Assembly (NCBI RefSeq): GCF_000377705.1
Contig: NZ_KB898628.1
Span: 62,001 to 126,000, forward strand
Reading direction: 5' to 3'
DNA length: 64,000 nt
Source of the DNA: Salsuginibacillus kocurii DSM 18087
GTDB taxonomy: Bacteria > Bacillota > Bacilli > Bacillales > Marinococcaceae
This document shows, in pieces, positions 51,756 through 59,257 of this stretch (position 1 is its first letter; each line of letters opens with the position of its first letter). The translations under genes and the position numbers were made by a program. The notes below the pieces were generated by a model that worked only from the letters and a program-made list of their open reading frames with translations, made no database searches and was not told where the DNA came from.

Positions 51756-51872
51756 AAACTCTGTTAAACGAAGTTGTTGAGTAAGCTTATTGTGTGGTGC
51801 TGAAGGAAAATAAGGTAATTATCTTGTCAGCCCCGGGATCCATAAGTCTCAGCAGCCCCTTTAACAGAGTTT
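51756..51872. repeat. Inverted-repeat element D, may terminate the thi operon
   Basis: Perfect 13-bp inverted ends AAACTCTGTTAAA (51756-51768) and TTTAACAGAGTTT (51860-51872), sharing CTCTGTTAA with element A. About 90 bp of non-coding interior. The right end is followed by TTCATTTT, so it can also act as a terminator after thiD. Confidence 0.75.
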
Positions 51873-51879
51873 TTCATTT

Positions 51880-52070
51880 TAGCCAACATCCACAAACCCT
51901 TTACAGCTACAGGTGGACGTTTTCACCATAGGCCCAAGGACGCCAGCGGCTTGGTCTTCACTTCGTTTGACCTCGCCATGTCTTCTTTTTCGCGGACAAC
52001 GCTTGCATCTCCTCGGAACCCCCGTCCTGCGGGGTCTTTAGTCGTTGTATTCGGGGTTGCTGAAAAACTG
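51880..52070. repeat. Degenerate repeat-like segment E
   Basis: Non-coding, contains CCAACATCCAC near its left end and a CCCGTCCTGCGGGG hairpin (about 52020-52034), a motif that looks like the complement of the CGAGAC...CCCGCAGGA core of Bacillaceae intergenic repeats. The family boundary is not clear. Confidence 0.4.
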
Positions 52071-52102
52071 TTTATCGTTTAAGAAATGGTTTATCTTTAT
52101 AC

Positions 52103-52190
52103 TATAATCTGTATAAAGGGGTTGATGAGCTTGCGCAAGCTCGATCTTCGTGGAGAAGTCAGCGGCTGGAGTCGTCCCCTTTAGTTTTTT
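52103..52190 (+). ncRNA. Candidate small RNA
   Basis: A TATAAT (52103-52108) is followed by a compact unit: AAAGGGG (52115-52121), a perfect 16-bp palindrome GAGCTTGCGCAAGCTC (52127-52142), a CTTC/GAAG hairpin, and CCCCTTT (52176-52182) closing the first arm, then AGTTTTTT. This is the outline of a roughly 75-nt terminator-ended RNA. No coding frame. The -35 is weak (AT-rich), so the promoter is tentative. Confidence 0.5.
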
Positions 52191-52269
52191 CTAGGTTGAT
52201 GTGAACAGCCACGTTTGAAACGTTTTCAAAAAGGTTTTTCATTCACTTTGCTTTACATACCGGGAAAAA

Positions 52270-52297
52270 TTTAAGATGATTTAAACGGCGGTATAAT
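52270..52297 (+). promoter_or_regulatory. Predicted promoter of the following membrane protein gene
   Basis: TTTAAG (52270-52275), 16-bp spacer, TATAAT (52292-52297). Start expected near 52304. Confidence 0.45.
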
Positions 52298-52348
52298 CCA
52301 GCGTTTGAATTGTTAGAAGTGAGTGATACTATAGGCGAGGTGAAAGGG

Positions 52349-52969
52349 TTGTTTAATGGAAATAAACTGGTCGTTATTTTGCCGATCTTCTTAATGGCTT
52401 TTATGTTTTTTGGTGGATGGTTTTATTTGCAGCAGTCAGACGTAATAAGTAATGAAGACCTTTATGAACATGTAGAGTTAGAAGCTCAGTTAGAGGAAAA
52501 CTCGACCCAGCAACTAGACGTATCCTGGGAGTGGAGGGAGACGCCTGAAGAAGGATTAGTAGGCGAGGATTACATTGGCATTTCTGTAATAGATGAGGAT
52601 GAACAACCGCTCTTGTCTGAAGAGATTGAAGAGGCTTCCTTACAATTATTTGATGGGGAAGACGTGATCTATGAAACCGAAGGAGAAGAAGTAGAAAATG
52701 GGATTATCTTTTCATTCCCTAATGAACTTGAAGAAAACGTAACATACGGAAACGAAGGACACATAAATATGACCATTACAGGATCTGCTGAGTCGGCCAG
52801 TGTGAGTTATTTGCATACGTGGGTGGAGCATGACGGCCTGGAAAGCGAGGATGCTCGCTTTTTCTCCCCATCCTTTGCAGGGCAGGATGAAGAAAATGTT
52901 TCCTGGGTGATTGAACGGTTTGTTGAAGCAGGGGAGGTTTCAGGAGGACAAGGGACGGGAACACCATAA
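52349..52969 (+). CDS. Hypothetical membrane-anchored protein
   Basis: 206-aa protein with one N-terminal transmembrane helix (about residues 9-28) and a very acidic extracytoplasmic domain of mainly beta character (ISVIDEDEQPLLSEEIEE, SYLHTWVEH). No family recognised; the C-terminus GGQGTGTP is disordered. TTG 52349 is preferred because GAGGTGAAAGGG precedes it; TTG 52310 would give 13 more residues. It is 37 bp before yqgV. Confidence 0.6.
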   Translation: MFNGNKLVVILPIFLMAFMFFGGWFYLQQSDVISNEDLYEHVELEAQLEENSTQQLDVSWEWRETPEEGLVGEDYIGISVIDEDEQPLLSEEIEEASLQLFDGEDVIYETEGEEVENGIIFSFPNELEENVTYGNEGHINMTITGSAESASVSYLHTWVEHDGLESEDARFFSPSFAGQDEENVSWVIERFVEAGEVSGGQGTGTP

Positions 52970-53006
52970 ATGAAAACACATCATCATATGTTTAGGAGGA
53001 TTACTC

Positions 53007-53309
53007 ATGGCTATTGCAGATGTCACAATTGTTCCGGTGGGACAAGAAAGTATGAGCGATGAAGTAGCCCGGGTCCATGAAGTGTTAGACCAATACGACG
53101 ATAAAGTGAAATATGAATTAACCTCAATGAGTACCATTATTGAAGGGGACCTGCATGATTTATTCCAGATCATTGAAGAACTTCATCATGTTCCTTTTTC
53201 AAATGGAGCTAACCGCGTGGCTACCAATATACGTATCGATGACCGCCGCGACACGGTGGAATCGATTGAAGGTAAAAAACAAGCGGTTAGAGACAAAAAA
53301 CATCAATAA
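53007..53309 (+). CDS. yqgV: Thiamine-binding MTH1187/YkoF-type protein YqgV
   Basis: 100-aa UPF0045/DUF77 protein with a ferredoxin-like fold. Typical strings are VTIVPVGQESMSDEVARVHEVL and YELTSMSTIIEGDLHDLF. Family members bind thiamine or HMP, which suits its place after the thi genes, though it is not in the TPP-controlled transcript. The ATG follows TTAGGAGGA. Equivalent position to B. subtilis yqgV. Confidence 0.88.
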   Translation: MAIADVTIVPVGQESMSDEVARVHEVLDQYDDKVKYELTSMSTIIEGDLHDLFQIIEELHHVPFSNGANRVATNIRIDDRRDTVESIEGKKQAVRDKKHQ

Positions 53310-53320
53310 ACGAACAATTA

Positions 53321-53363
53321 AAAACAAAGGGCTCTCTTCTAAAGAAGAAAGCCCTTTGTTTTT
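53321..53363 (+). terminator. Terminator of yqgV
   Basis: AAAACAAAGGGCT and AGCCCTTTGTTTT stem with an internal CTTCT/AGAAG arm, T5. The tRNA-Gln on the other strand ends 5 bp beyond. Confidence 0.9.
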
Positions 53364-53367
53364 ATGT

Positions 53368-53442
53368 TGGCTGGGATGGCAGGATTCGAACCTGCGCATA
53401 ACGGAGTCAAAGTCCGCTGCCTTACCGCTTGGCTACATCCCA
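53368..53442 (-). tRNA. tRNA-Gln (TTG)
   Basis: 75 nt on the minus strand, acceptor TGGGATG/CATCCCA, anticodon TTG within GCGGACTTTGACTCCG-type arm, T-arm GCAGGTTCGAATCCTGC, encoded CCA at 53368-53370. A lone tRNA, reverse to all flanking genes. Confidence 0.94.
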
Positions 53443-53564
53443 TTGCTATTTTCTATGATGCCAAAAAGAGAAAATTTATATACATTTATTTTAAAAAAAG
53501 AAGGGAATTTTAGCAGAGGGGTCGAATAATTGCATAACCCTAGATAAAGAAAGCAGGTGATGCA

Positions 53565-54623
53565 TTGAAAAGCTTGGAACACATAACGCACGACATCTTG
53601 CGCCAAGCACTTCACGCGAAGGCCAGCGACATCCATTTCCATCCCCGTCCCACTGATGTAGTCCTCTCCATGCGCATTAATGGCAAACTCCACCGCATTC
53701 AAACCCTTTTAAAAACCCAAGCCACTAAAATCATCTCCCATCTTAAATTTAAAGCCGGCATGGACATCGGGGAATACCGCAGGCCCCAGCACGGTGCGTT
53801 GCAAATGCGTATTGATGATACGTTGTTTCATCTTCGTCTGTCCACACTCCCTACCCCTTTCTTTGAAAGACTCGTCATACGTCTCCTCCCTCACGAAGAG
53901 ATTGATCTCCTTCAAGACTTACCCTTATTTATCGCTGACACAAAACGGCTTGAACGGTTGCTGCACTATCCCCAAGGATTAATTGTTGCCACCGGCCCTA
54001 CAGGTTCAGGCAAAACGACCACCATGTATGCCTTGCTCAAGCGCTATTTGACATTAAGCGACCGACAAGTGATAACAGTTGAAGATCCTGTTGAAAAACA
54101 AACGGCTTCGTTCACGCAGATGTCAGTTAATGAACTGGCTGGGCTTACGTACCAGCATGCCTTAAAAGCTGCTCTTCGTCATGATCCTGACGCTTTAATG
54201 GTTGGTGAAATTCGGGACCCAGAAACAGCAGCACTTGCTGTAAGGGCAGCGTTAACAGGTCATCTCGTATTTAGTACGATGCATACGAGTACAGCGCGTG
54301 GCGCGCTCTATCGGCTTCGCGAATTTGGCGTTTTAGAATCGGATATTCAAGAGACATTGCAAGCAGTTATTTCTCAACGGTTGATTCCATTAACGTGTCC
54401 GTGGTGTGAAGACGAATGCTCGCTTTATTGCCCGAACTATGAAAGACAAGGCCGTAAAGCGATATATGATATTTTAGACCGCTCAGAAGTGCTTAAAGCT
54501 TCCCAAGAAATGACGCATGGCTCTAGTCAGCTTCGAAGAGGACAATTGGGCAAGCAAATAAAAAAAGGAATTGCACTTGGTTATCTGCATGAACGCTCCT
54601 ATCATGAGTGGGAGGGCGATTAA
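53565..54623 (+). CDS. comGA: Competence pilus assembly ATPase ComGA
   Basis: 352-aa GspE-type ATPase that powers the transformation pseudopilus. An N-terminal domain (DIHFHPRP), Walker A GPTGSGKT (144-151), the Asp box (VEDPVEK), Walker B (DALMVGEIRDPETA) and His box (STMHTS) are present, plus a Zn-type CPWC motif. TTG start with AAAGCAGGTGATG upstream. First gene of comGA-GG. The 120 bp upstream are AT-rich and hold the tRNA-Gln promoter on the other strand. Confidence 0.94.
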   Translation: MKSLEHITHDILRQALHAKASDIHFHPRPTDVVLSMRINGKLHRIQTLLKTQATKIISHLKFKAGMDIGEYRRPQHGALQMRIDDTLFHLRLSTLPTPFFERLVIRLLPHEEIDLLQDLPLFIADTKRLERLLHYPQGLIVATGPTGSGKTTTMYALLKRYLTLSDRQVITVEDPVEKQTASFTQMSVNELAGLTYQHALKAALRHDPDALMVGEIRDPETAALAVRAALTGHLVFSTMHTSTARGALYRLREFGVLESDIQETLQAVISQRLIPLTCPWCEDECSLYCPNYERQGRKAIYDILDRSEVLKASQEMTHGSSQLRRGQLGKQIKKGIALGYLHERSYHEWEGD

Positions 54624-54625
54624 GC

Positions 54626-55657
54626 GTGAGAAAACGGATGAAAGCCTTACACAAAGCAGATATATTAAGAAAAACAGGCAGGTTGATGGAACAAGGGTAC
54701 CCGTTGCAAGAAGCTGCTCAATTATTAAAGCATGAACATAGCGGCCCCACAGCTACTGCTCTTAATAAGTGGATTGAGCAATTAAAGAATGGGACAAGCC
54801 TATATGAAAGTCTTTGTGCATTTCAACTGCCTGGCGAAATTCAAGCCTATATTTATTTCGCTGAACAGGAAGGTAATATTGCAGAAGGCTTAGCTGGGGC
54901 TGGTGAAATGTATCAAAAGCGAGAACAGTTTCGTCAGAATATCTCAAGGTTGCTGCGTTATCCGCTTCTTTTACTCTGGTTATTTCTTCTTTTATTTTCC
55001 TTCATGGTTTTTTATGTACTGCCCCAATTTCAACTCCTCTTTCAATCACTCGATACAGATTTTCCTTTAATCACGCGTGTTGTTTTAAGCATTGCTGACT
55101 CCATCCCTTTTTTAGTTGGTGTAGCAGCAATGATTTTGCTGGTGCTAGCTTTCTTTTATATTCGTGTCTTTAGGCATTTAACACCGAGGCGCCAAGTTCA
55201 AGGTCTTCAAAAAGTTCCAGGACTCTCATATATGGTCCAGTTAGTGATCACTTATTATTTTAGTTATCACTTTGGACGCTTGCTTCGTAGTGGATTGTCT
55301 ATTAATGATGTGATACAAGTATTTACTAAGCAAGCAGATTTACTTTTTTTTCAAACTGAAGCAGAACGGATCTCTGCTCAGCTTATAGCAGGCGAAAGCT
55401 TTAGTGATACGATGAATTCTGGAAAAATATATCGGCCGGAACTACCAGCAATTATTAGACATGGGCAGCAGAGCGGGTCTTTAAGCAAGGATCTTATTTA
55501 CTATAGTGAACACTTATGGGACCGTATCCACGAGCGCATGCAAGCGCTCTTGATGATTATTCAGCCCCTTCTCTTTTGCCTGGTTGGGGGGTTGATTTTA
55601 CTATTATTTCTTTCAGTATTTCTTCCAGTGTTTCAACTGATATCAGCTCTCGAGTAA
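54626..55657 (+). CDS. comGB: Competence pseudopilus inner-membrane platform ComGB
   Basis: 343-aa GspF/PilC-type membrane protein with two T2SF domains and three membrane helices (about 112-135, 160-185 and 315-338). Characteristic strings are the repeated FRQNISRLLRYP and GESFSDTM-type loops. It anchors ComGA under the pseudopilus. GTG 54626 is 2 bp after the comGA stop with GGGAGGGCG upstream. Confidence 0.92.
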   Translation: MRKRMKALHKADILRKTGRLMEQGYPLQEAAQLLKHEHSGPTATALNKWIEQLKNGTSLYESLCAFQLPGEIQAYIYFAEQEGNIAEGLAGAGEMYQKREQFRQNISRLLRYPLLLLWLFLLLFSFMVFYVLPQFQLLFQSLDTDFPLITRVVLSIADSIPFLVGVAAMILLVLAFFYIRVFRHLTPRRQVQGLQKVPGLSYMVQLVITYYFSYHFGRLLRSGLSINDVIQVFTKQADLLFFQTEAERISAQLIAGESFSDTMNSGKIYRPELPAIIRHGQQSGSLSKDLIYYSEHLWDRIHERMQALLMIIQPLLFCLVGGLILLLFLSVFLPVFQLISALE

Positions 55658-55679
55658 ATATTATTAATAGGAGGAGCGT

Positions 55680-55826
55680 ATGGATAACACTTCACCTGAT
55701 CACCATGTAATGGAGTATTTGCTATATCTCGAAGATAGAATCAAACAACTTGAAGAGCATCAACATGAAGACACGGTAGGCCTTTTAAAATGGATATACA
55801 GTTATCAGCTTTCTGATAAAGAGTAA
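55680..55826 (+). CDS. Small ORF in the comG operon, 48 aa
   Basis: ATG with a strong TAGGAGGAG 4 bp upstream, 22 bp after comGB. The 48-residue product is acidic and helical (MEYLLYLEDRIKQLEEHQHE, coiled-coil-like) with a tryptophan near the C-terminus and no signal or prepilin motif. The standard B. subtilis comG operon has no gene here. It could be a small pilus-assembly or regulatory factor; the function is unknown. Confidence 0.65.
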   Translation: MDNTSPDHHVMEYLLYLEDRIKQLEEHQHEDTVGLLKWIYSYQLSDKE

Positions 55827-55878
55827 GTTTTGTTCATGCTGCATATTAAACGAATTCCATTTTGCTGAAGTTAAAAGC

Positions 55879-55911
55879 GGTGATTGGTGACTGTTTCAGT
55901 TCAATCACTTT
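55879..55911 (+). promoter_or_regulatory. Hairpin between the small com ORF and comGC
   Basis: GTGATTG/CAATCAC perfect 7-bp inverted repeat with a loop of about 14 nt and no T-run, 60 bp before comGC. It may be an mRNA processing or stability element favouring the abundant pilin. Confidence 0.45.
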
Positions 55912-55970
55912 CCCAAAAAGTTGTAAATAAAAAAAGGCTCTTACGGGGCCAAACATAAAGGAGAATGCAT

Positions 55971-56276
55971 ATGAAATTGACTAAGAATGATAGAGGTTTT
56001 ACGTTAATAGAAATGGTTATCGTCCTTCTTATTATCTCTGTGCTGTTGTTGGTTGCTGTGCCCAATATGGTTACAAATAGTTCAGTAGCTCATTCTACCG
56101 GATGTGATGCTACTATAGATTTATTGCAGGCTCAATTAGGAGCGTATGAGATAGAAACAGGAGAAGAGGTTTCATCTCTTGATGATTTAGTTGATGGTGA
56201 TTACGTTGATCGCACGACTTGTCCTGATGGAACACCGCTTACAATTTCAAATGGATCAATCGAACGTGATGAATAG
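55971..56276 (+). CDS. comGC: Major competence pseudopilin ComGC
   Basis: 101-aa type IV-like prepilin. A short basic leader (KLTKNDRG) is cut by the prepilin peptidase before F in G|FTLIEM, leaving the conserved +5 Glu and a long hydrophobic helix (MVIVLLIISVLLLVAVPNM). Two cysteines (CDATI and TTCPD) can form the usual disulphide. ATG 55971 is 7 bp after AAAGGAG; ATG 55965 is too close. Confidence 0.95.
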   Translation: MKLTKNDRGFTLIEMVIVLLIISVLLLVAVPNMVTNSSVAHSTGCDATIDLLQAQLGAYEIETGEEVSSLDDLVDGDYVDRTTCPDGTPLTISNGSIERDE

Positions 56277-56733
56277 AAGTAGGAATAATCAGAACGGCCA
56301 TACTCTCCTGGAAATGATCATCGTTTTACTGCTTTTCTCTATCATTCTTCTCATTCCTTTGTTTACTATTTCTCCATACAATAAAGGGCTTACAACCGGC
56401 CAGTTTTTTGAACAATTGCAACAAGATATTCTCTTTGCTCAGCAAAAAGCAATTACTTACCGTGTCCCTGTACATGTTGAATTTTTTCCATATGGCAATG
56501 CTTATCGTGTCGTTAAACAAGGTTCTACCTTCGTTGAGCGAGAAGCCCCAGACCATATTGATATTAGGCAGGGAAGCCTACATGAAGCGGCGGTCCGTTA
56601 TAACATGAATGGGAATGTCCGTTATGCCGGGAGTGTAGGTTTTTATAGCGAAGAAGGCAGGTATCGATTAGTTGTCTTACTTGGGCAAGGGAGGTTTTAT
56701 ATTGAGAAACCAGACGGGACTTACGTTAATTGA
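56269..56733 (+). CDS. comGD: Minor pseudopilin ComGD
   Basis: 154-aa minor pseudopilin. The processing site reads G|HTLLEM, with His instead of Phe at +1 but Glu at +5 retained, followed by a hydrophobic helix (IIVLLLFSIILLIPLF). The C-terminal domain is beta-rich. The ATG overlaps the comGC stop by 8 bp. Confidence 0.88.
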   Translation: MNRSRNNQNGHTLLEMIIVLLLFSIILLIPLFTISPYNKGLTTGQFFEQLQQDILFAQQKAITYRVPVHVEFFPYGNAYRVVKQGSTFVEREAPDHIDIRQGSLHEAAVRYNMNGNVRYAGSVGFYSEEGRYRLVVLLGQGRFYIEKPDGTYVN

Positions 56734-57010
56734 AGTTCTTACCGGTTTATTTCTTGTTAGTTTTATCGCAACAGTAATGGTGCCGGTACTAGTAGCGACG
56801 TATGAGGAAAGAATGGCAGTAAAAGAAGAAAGAGAAGTGTTACTGTACCTGCAAGCACACGTTCAAGCTATCCTTCATGAGGGAGAGAAGCCTTCTCCCT
56901 TATCCTTTGACTATGAACTCAGCCACAATAAGGCTAGCAGGCAATGGTGTGTACATTGGCTGGCTGATAACAATCAAGCGAAAAAGCGATGTGAGTATTA
57001 TGAAAACTAA
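56702..57010 (+). CDS. comGE: Minor pseudopilin ComGE
   Basis: 102-aa minor pseudopilin with the leader RNQTG|LTLIEV and one hydrophobic helix (LTGLFLVSFIATVMVPVLVA). TTG 56702 is taken because GGGAGG lies 7 bp upstream and this leaves the short basic leader expected of a prepilin. It overlaps comGD by 32 bp. Assignment to GE is by position in the operon. Confidence 0.8.
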   Translation: MRNQTGLTLIEVLTGLFLVSFIATVMVPVLVATYEERMAVKEEREVLLYLQAHVQAILHEGEKPSPLSFDYELSHNKASRQWCVHWLADNNQAKKRCEYYEN

Positions 57011-57461
57011 AGACGAATCGGGATTTACTTTGCTGGAAACGATAATTGCCAGTCTGGTTTTTTTTACAATTGTTCCACTGCTCGTTTATTTTATCTATCT
57101 CCTTCAGTCAGCAACGGCTTCGTATGCTTCAAATGAACAAGAACTGATCCTTTTTTCACAGCGCTTAACGCAAGAAGCTAAATCCGCTGTACGAATTGAA
57201 GAAGAACATGAGCATGTAGCGCTTATTCTTGGCAGTGGGAAGGTAGTTACTTATAGCCAGAGTAATAATCAGTTGATCCGCCGTGTTGACCAGTCAGGGC
57301 ATGAAATTGTTTTGCAAGGTGTGGATGAGTTTAATATTGAGAGCCACTCCAATCAAACGGTTGTGCATCTCAATTTGCAAAATGGCGGGAGTTATGAGCT
57401 TCCCTTATATACATGGTTGGTGCCTGAGGAGGTGGAGAAGTGGGTGAGAGAGGTGCCGTAA
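57000..57461 (+). CDS. comGF: Minor pseudopilin ComGF
   Basis: 153-aa minor pseudopilin with leader KTKDESG|FTLLET, +5 Glu and a hydrophobic helix to about residue 35. The C-terminal part (SGKVVTYSQSNNQLIRRVDQ) matches the ComGF family domain. ATG 57000 overlaps the comGE end by 11 bp; GATGTGAG upstream is the ribosome site. Confidence 0.87.
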   Translation: MKTKDESGFTLLETIIASLVFFTIVPLLVYFIYLLQSATASYASNEQELILFSQRLTQEAKSAVRIEEEHEHVALILGSGKVVTYSQSNNQLIRRVDQSGHEIVLQGVDEFNIESHSNQTVVHLNLQNGGSYELPLYTWLVPEEVEKWVREVP

Positions 57462-57838
57462 CACCGATAGCCATTATGATTTCTTTTTTGCTTAGTGTTG
57501 TCTGTTTGCATCAATTGTCATTATTTATGCTAGAAAAAGAATCTATGCAATCACAGCATGAACACTTTTCTGCCCAGGCCTTGTTAACGCTGGCTGAGCG
57601 CAAATGGTGGGAGGAGGTAGCGGCCGTGGAAAAAGAAAGTACCTTCACGTATGAATTTCAGCAAGGTACTGTCGAAGTTCAACACCGGGAGTATTCGGAA
57701 GAAGAAATGATAGTACGCTGGGTGGCTGAGACAAAGGAAGGGGCGGTGGCCCAGCATGGCTATTTGTTACAAAAAGAGGCATTTACTACAGAAACGGCTG
57801 AAGGTATAAAAGAAGATAAGGAAAAAGAGGAAGAATAA
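57440..57838 (+). CDS. comGG: Minor pseudopilin ComGG
   Basis: 132-aa protein with a short N-terminus, one hydrophobic helix (TPIAIMISFLLSVVCLHQLSLFML) and a charged C-terminus ending in a Lys/Glu-rich tail. As in other ComGG proteins the prepilin cleavage motif is poorly conserved (ERGAVTPI). GTG 57440 follows GGAGGTGGAGAA and overlaps comGF by 22 bp. Last pilin gene of the operon. Confidence 0.85.
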   Translation: MGERGAVTPIAIMISFLLSVVCLHQLSLFMLEKESMQSQHEHFSAQALLTLAERKWWEEVAAVEKESTFTYEFQQGTVEVQHREYSEEEMIVRWVAETKEGAVAQHGYLLQKEAFTTETAEGIKEDKEKEEE

Positions 57839-57888
57839 TGGGAATGCGATTCGGTGACACTAGAAAAAAAGATAAAGGGTGATGCACG

Positions 57889-58089
57889 GTGGAGCCTAAT
57901 TCCTTCATCACTTATCTTGTCCGCCAGATGGTCGAAAGGCTGGAGGGTCGAACCCGACAAACTAAACAAAAAGAACGCCCGCATTCTTTGTCTTTTCATT
58001 GGTTTGGCATGGTGCCGATGGCGTTAAAAATCGGTTGGAACAAAAAGCGCCCGAAAGTGAAAAAAGAAAAAAGCAGAAAAACCAAATAA
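57889..58089 (+). CDS. yqzE: YqzE family protein
   Basis: 66-aa basic protein with the YqzE pattern: N-terminal helix SFITYLVRQMVERLE, a charged middle, then HWFGMVPMAL and a lysine-rich C-terminus (KKRPKVKKEKSRKTK). It follows the comG genes in B. subtilis too; the role is unknown. GTG start with AAAGGGTGATG upstream. Confidence 0.85.
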   Translation: MEPNSFITYLVRQMVERLEGRTRQTKQKERPHSLSFHWFGMVPMALKIGWNKKRPKVKKEKSRKTK

Positions 58090-58175
58090 GGCGCTGCTTC
58101 TGAGTAACTCGATGAATACTTCTGTCTATGTTCACGAAATGTATAAGTTTTGTCACTTTCTTGAGAGCGGGAACA

Positions 58176-58205
58176 TTTACAAAGCCTTTTATAGTCGTAT
58201 ATAAT
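58176..58205 (+). promoter_or_regulatory. Promoter of yqgY
   Basis: TTTACA (58176-58181), 18-bp spacer, TATAAT (58200-58205). Predicted start about 58212. Confidence 0.7.
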
Positions 58206-58221
58206 AAATGCAAGTAGGTGT

Positions 58222-58256
58222 GCATGCGAAGAATCTCTAGGAGAGCTCTCGCATGC
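58222..58256 (+). promoter_or_regulatory. Leader hairpin of yqgY
   Basis: GCATGCGA (58222-58229) pairs perfectly with TCGCATGC (58249-58256). Inner bases CTCT/AGAG extend the stem. It sits about 10 nt into the predicted transcript and has no T-run. Confidence 0.6.
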
Positions 58257-58285
58257 GAAAACTTCAAAGATAAGGAGGGCCGCTT

Positions 58286-58522
58286 ATGGATCGTATGTTC
58301 CGCGTTATTGCATTTTGGACCGGAATTTTTGCTGTTCTGTTTCTTGCTGGGGACTTTTATCAATTGTCTTTATTATTCTTTGCTCAAACAGCAGGGTTCT
58401 TAGCTGTTGGTTATATGGGATTAACAGAGCGTATGTACATTTACATTTTTGGTGCTTATCTCACTGTTTTCATGATTGGGTTTACGTACTATACAACGTT
58501 CTTGTTAGAGCCAACGGTGTAA
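58286..58522 (+). CDS. yqgY: DUF2626 membrane protein YqgY
   Basis: 78-aa protein with about three hydrophobic segments and the DUF2626 pattern MDRMFRVIAFWTGIFAVLFLAGDF and GLTERMYIYIFGAYLTVFM. Same size as B. subtilis YqgY. Function unknown. The ATG follows AAGGAGGGC. Confidence 0.87.
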   Translation: MDRMFRVIAFWTGIFAVLFLAGDFYQLSLLFFAQTAGFLAVGYMGLTERMYIYIFGAYLTVFMIGFTYYTTFLLEPTV

Positions 58523-58555
58523 AACGAACATTTCCGCTAAGCTACATAGGCGAAC

Positions 58556-58600
58556 AAAAAGAAGCGCTTTCTCCTACTTTAGGGAGGGCGCTTCTTTTTT
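58556..58600. terminator. Terminator of yqgY (and opposite yqgX)
   Basis: AAGAAGCGC(TT)TCTCC / GGGAG(GG)GCGCTTCTT stem, T6. Confidence 0.9.
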
Positions 58601-58618
58601 GCCGTTTAAACTGTTGAG

Positions 58619-59257
58619 TTATGACAAGCCATTTAAAAATGGGTTTGCGTTCATTTCATTGGCTACAGTCGTTACTGGTCCATGTCCGCTTGCGACTTGC
58701 GTTTCTTCTGGGAGCTCTAATATTTTATTGTGAATTGACGACAGAAGGGTATCCATGTCTCCGCCAAGAAGGTCGGTTCTGCCTACCCCGCCTGAGAAGA
58801 GGACATCACCGGAAAAAACTGTTTCGCTTTCTTTATGATAGAAGGACACACTGCCTGGTGAATGACCCGGTGTTTCATAGACGGTAAAGGAAAAGCCACC
58901 GATTGAAAGTGTGCCTTCTTCTTTTACGTAATGGTCAGCAGGACGAGTTGTAATATGCATATTGGCTAATAGTTTTCCTGATCCATTTTTCTCAGGGTCG
59001 CCCAACCAGTCTTTTTCTAATTCATGCACATAAACAGGAATGTCGTAATGGTCGCGCACCTCATCAACAGCTCCAATATGGTCGAAGTGCGCGTGAGTAA
59101 GTAAGATGGCTAAAGGCTTTATGTTTCGTTCTGTTAACCAGGAAATTAATGAGGCAGCGTCACCGCCGGGGTCAAAAATAATAGCGGCTTTGTCGTTATT
59201 TTCTAATACATAAGCGTTGGTCTGGATAGGTCCGAGTGGTAACTGTGTCCAATGCAT
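58619..59257 (-). CDS. yqgX: MBL-fold metallo-hydrolase YqgX
   Basis: 212-aa glyoxalase II-like metallo-beta-lactamase fold enzyme. It has the metal motif THAHFDH (about 53-59), a later ETPGHSPGS histidine, the bridging aspartate in VFSGDVLF and the C-terminal SGHGP histidine. It likely hydrolyses a thioester; B. subtilis YqgX is linked to bacillithiol-dependent methylglyoxal removal. The ATG follows AGGAGGAAACG. Confidence 0.9.
   Translation of the reverse strand: MHWTQLPLGPIQTNAYVLENNDKAAIIFDPGGDAASLISWLTERNIKPLAILLTHAHFDHIGAVDEVRDHYDIPVYVHELEKDWLGDPEKNGSGKLLANMHITTRPADHYVKEEGTLSIGGFSFTVYETPGHSPGSVSFYHKESETVFSGDVLFSGGVGRTDLLGGDMDTLLSSIHNKILELPEETQVASGHGPVTTVANEMNANPFLNGLS

Noticed and set aside
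52214-52230. CcpA cre site
   Set aside because: TTTGAAACGTTTTCAAA is nearly palindromic but one base short of the spacing required by the cre consensus.
53445-53564. ComK boxes upstream of comGA
   Set aside because: The gap is rich in A and T tracts, but I found no clean pair of AAAA-N5-TTTT boxes at an accepted spacing.
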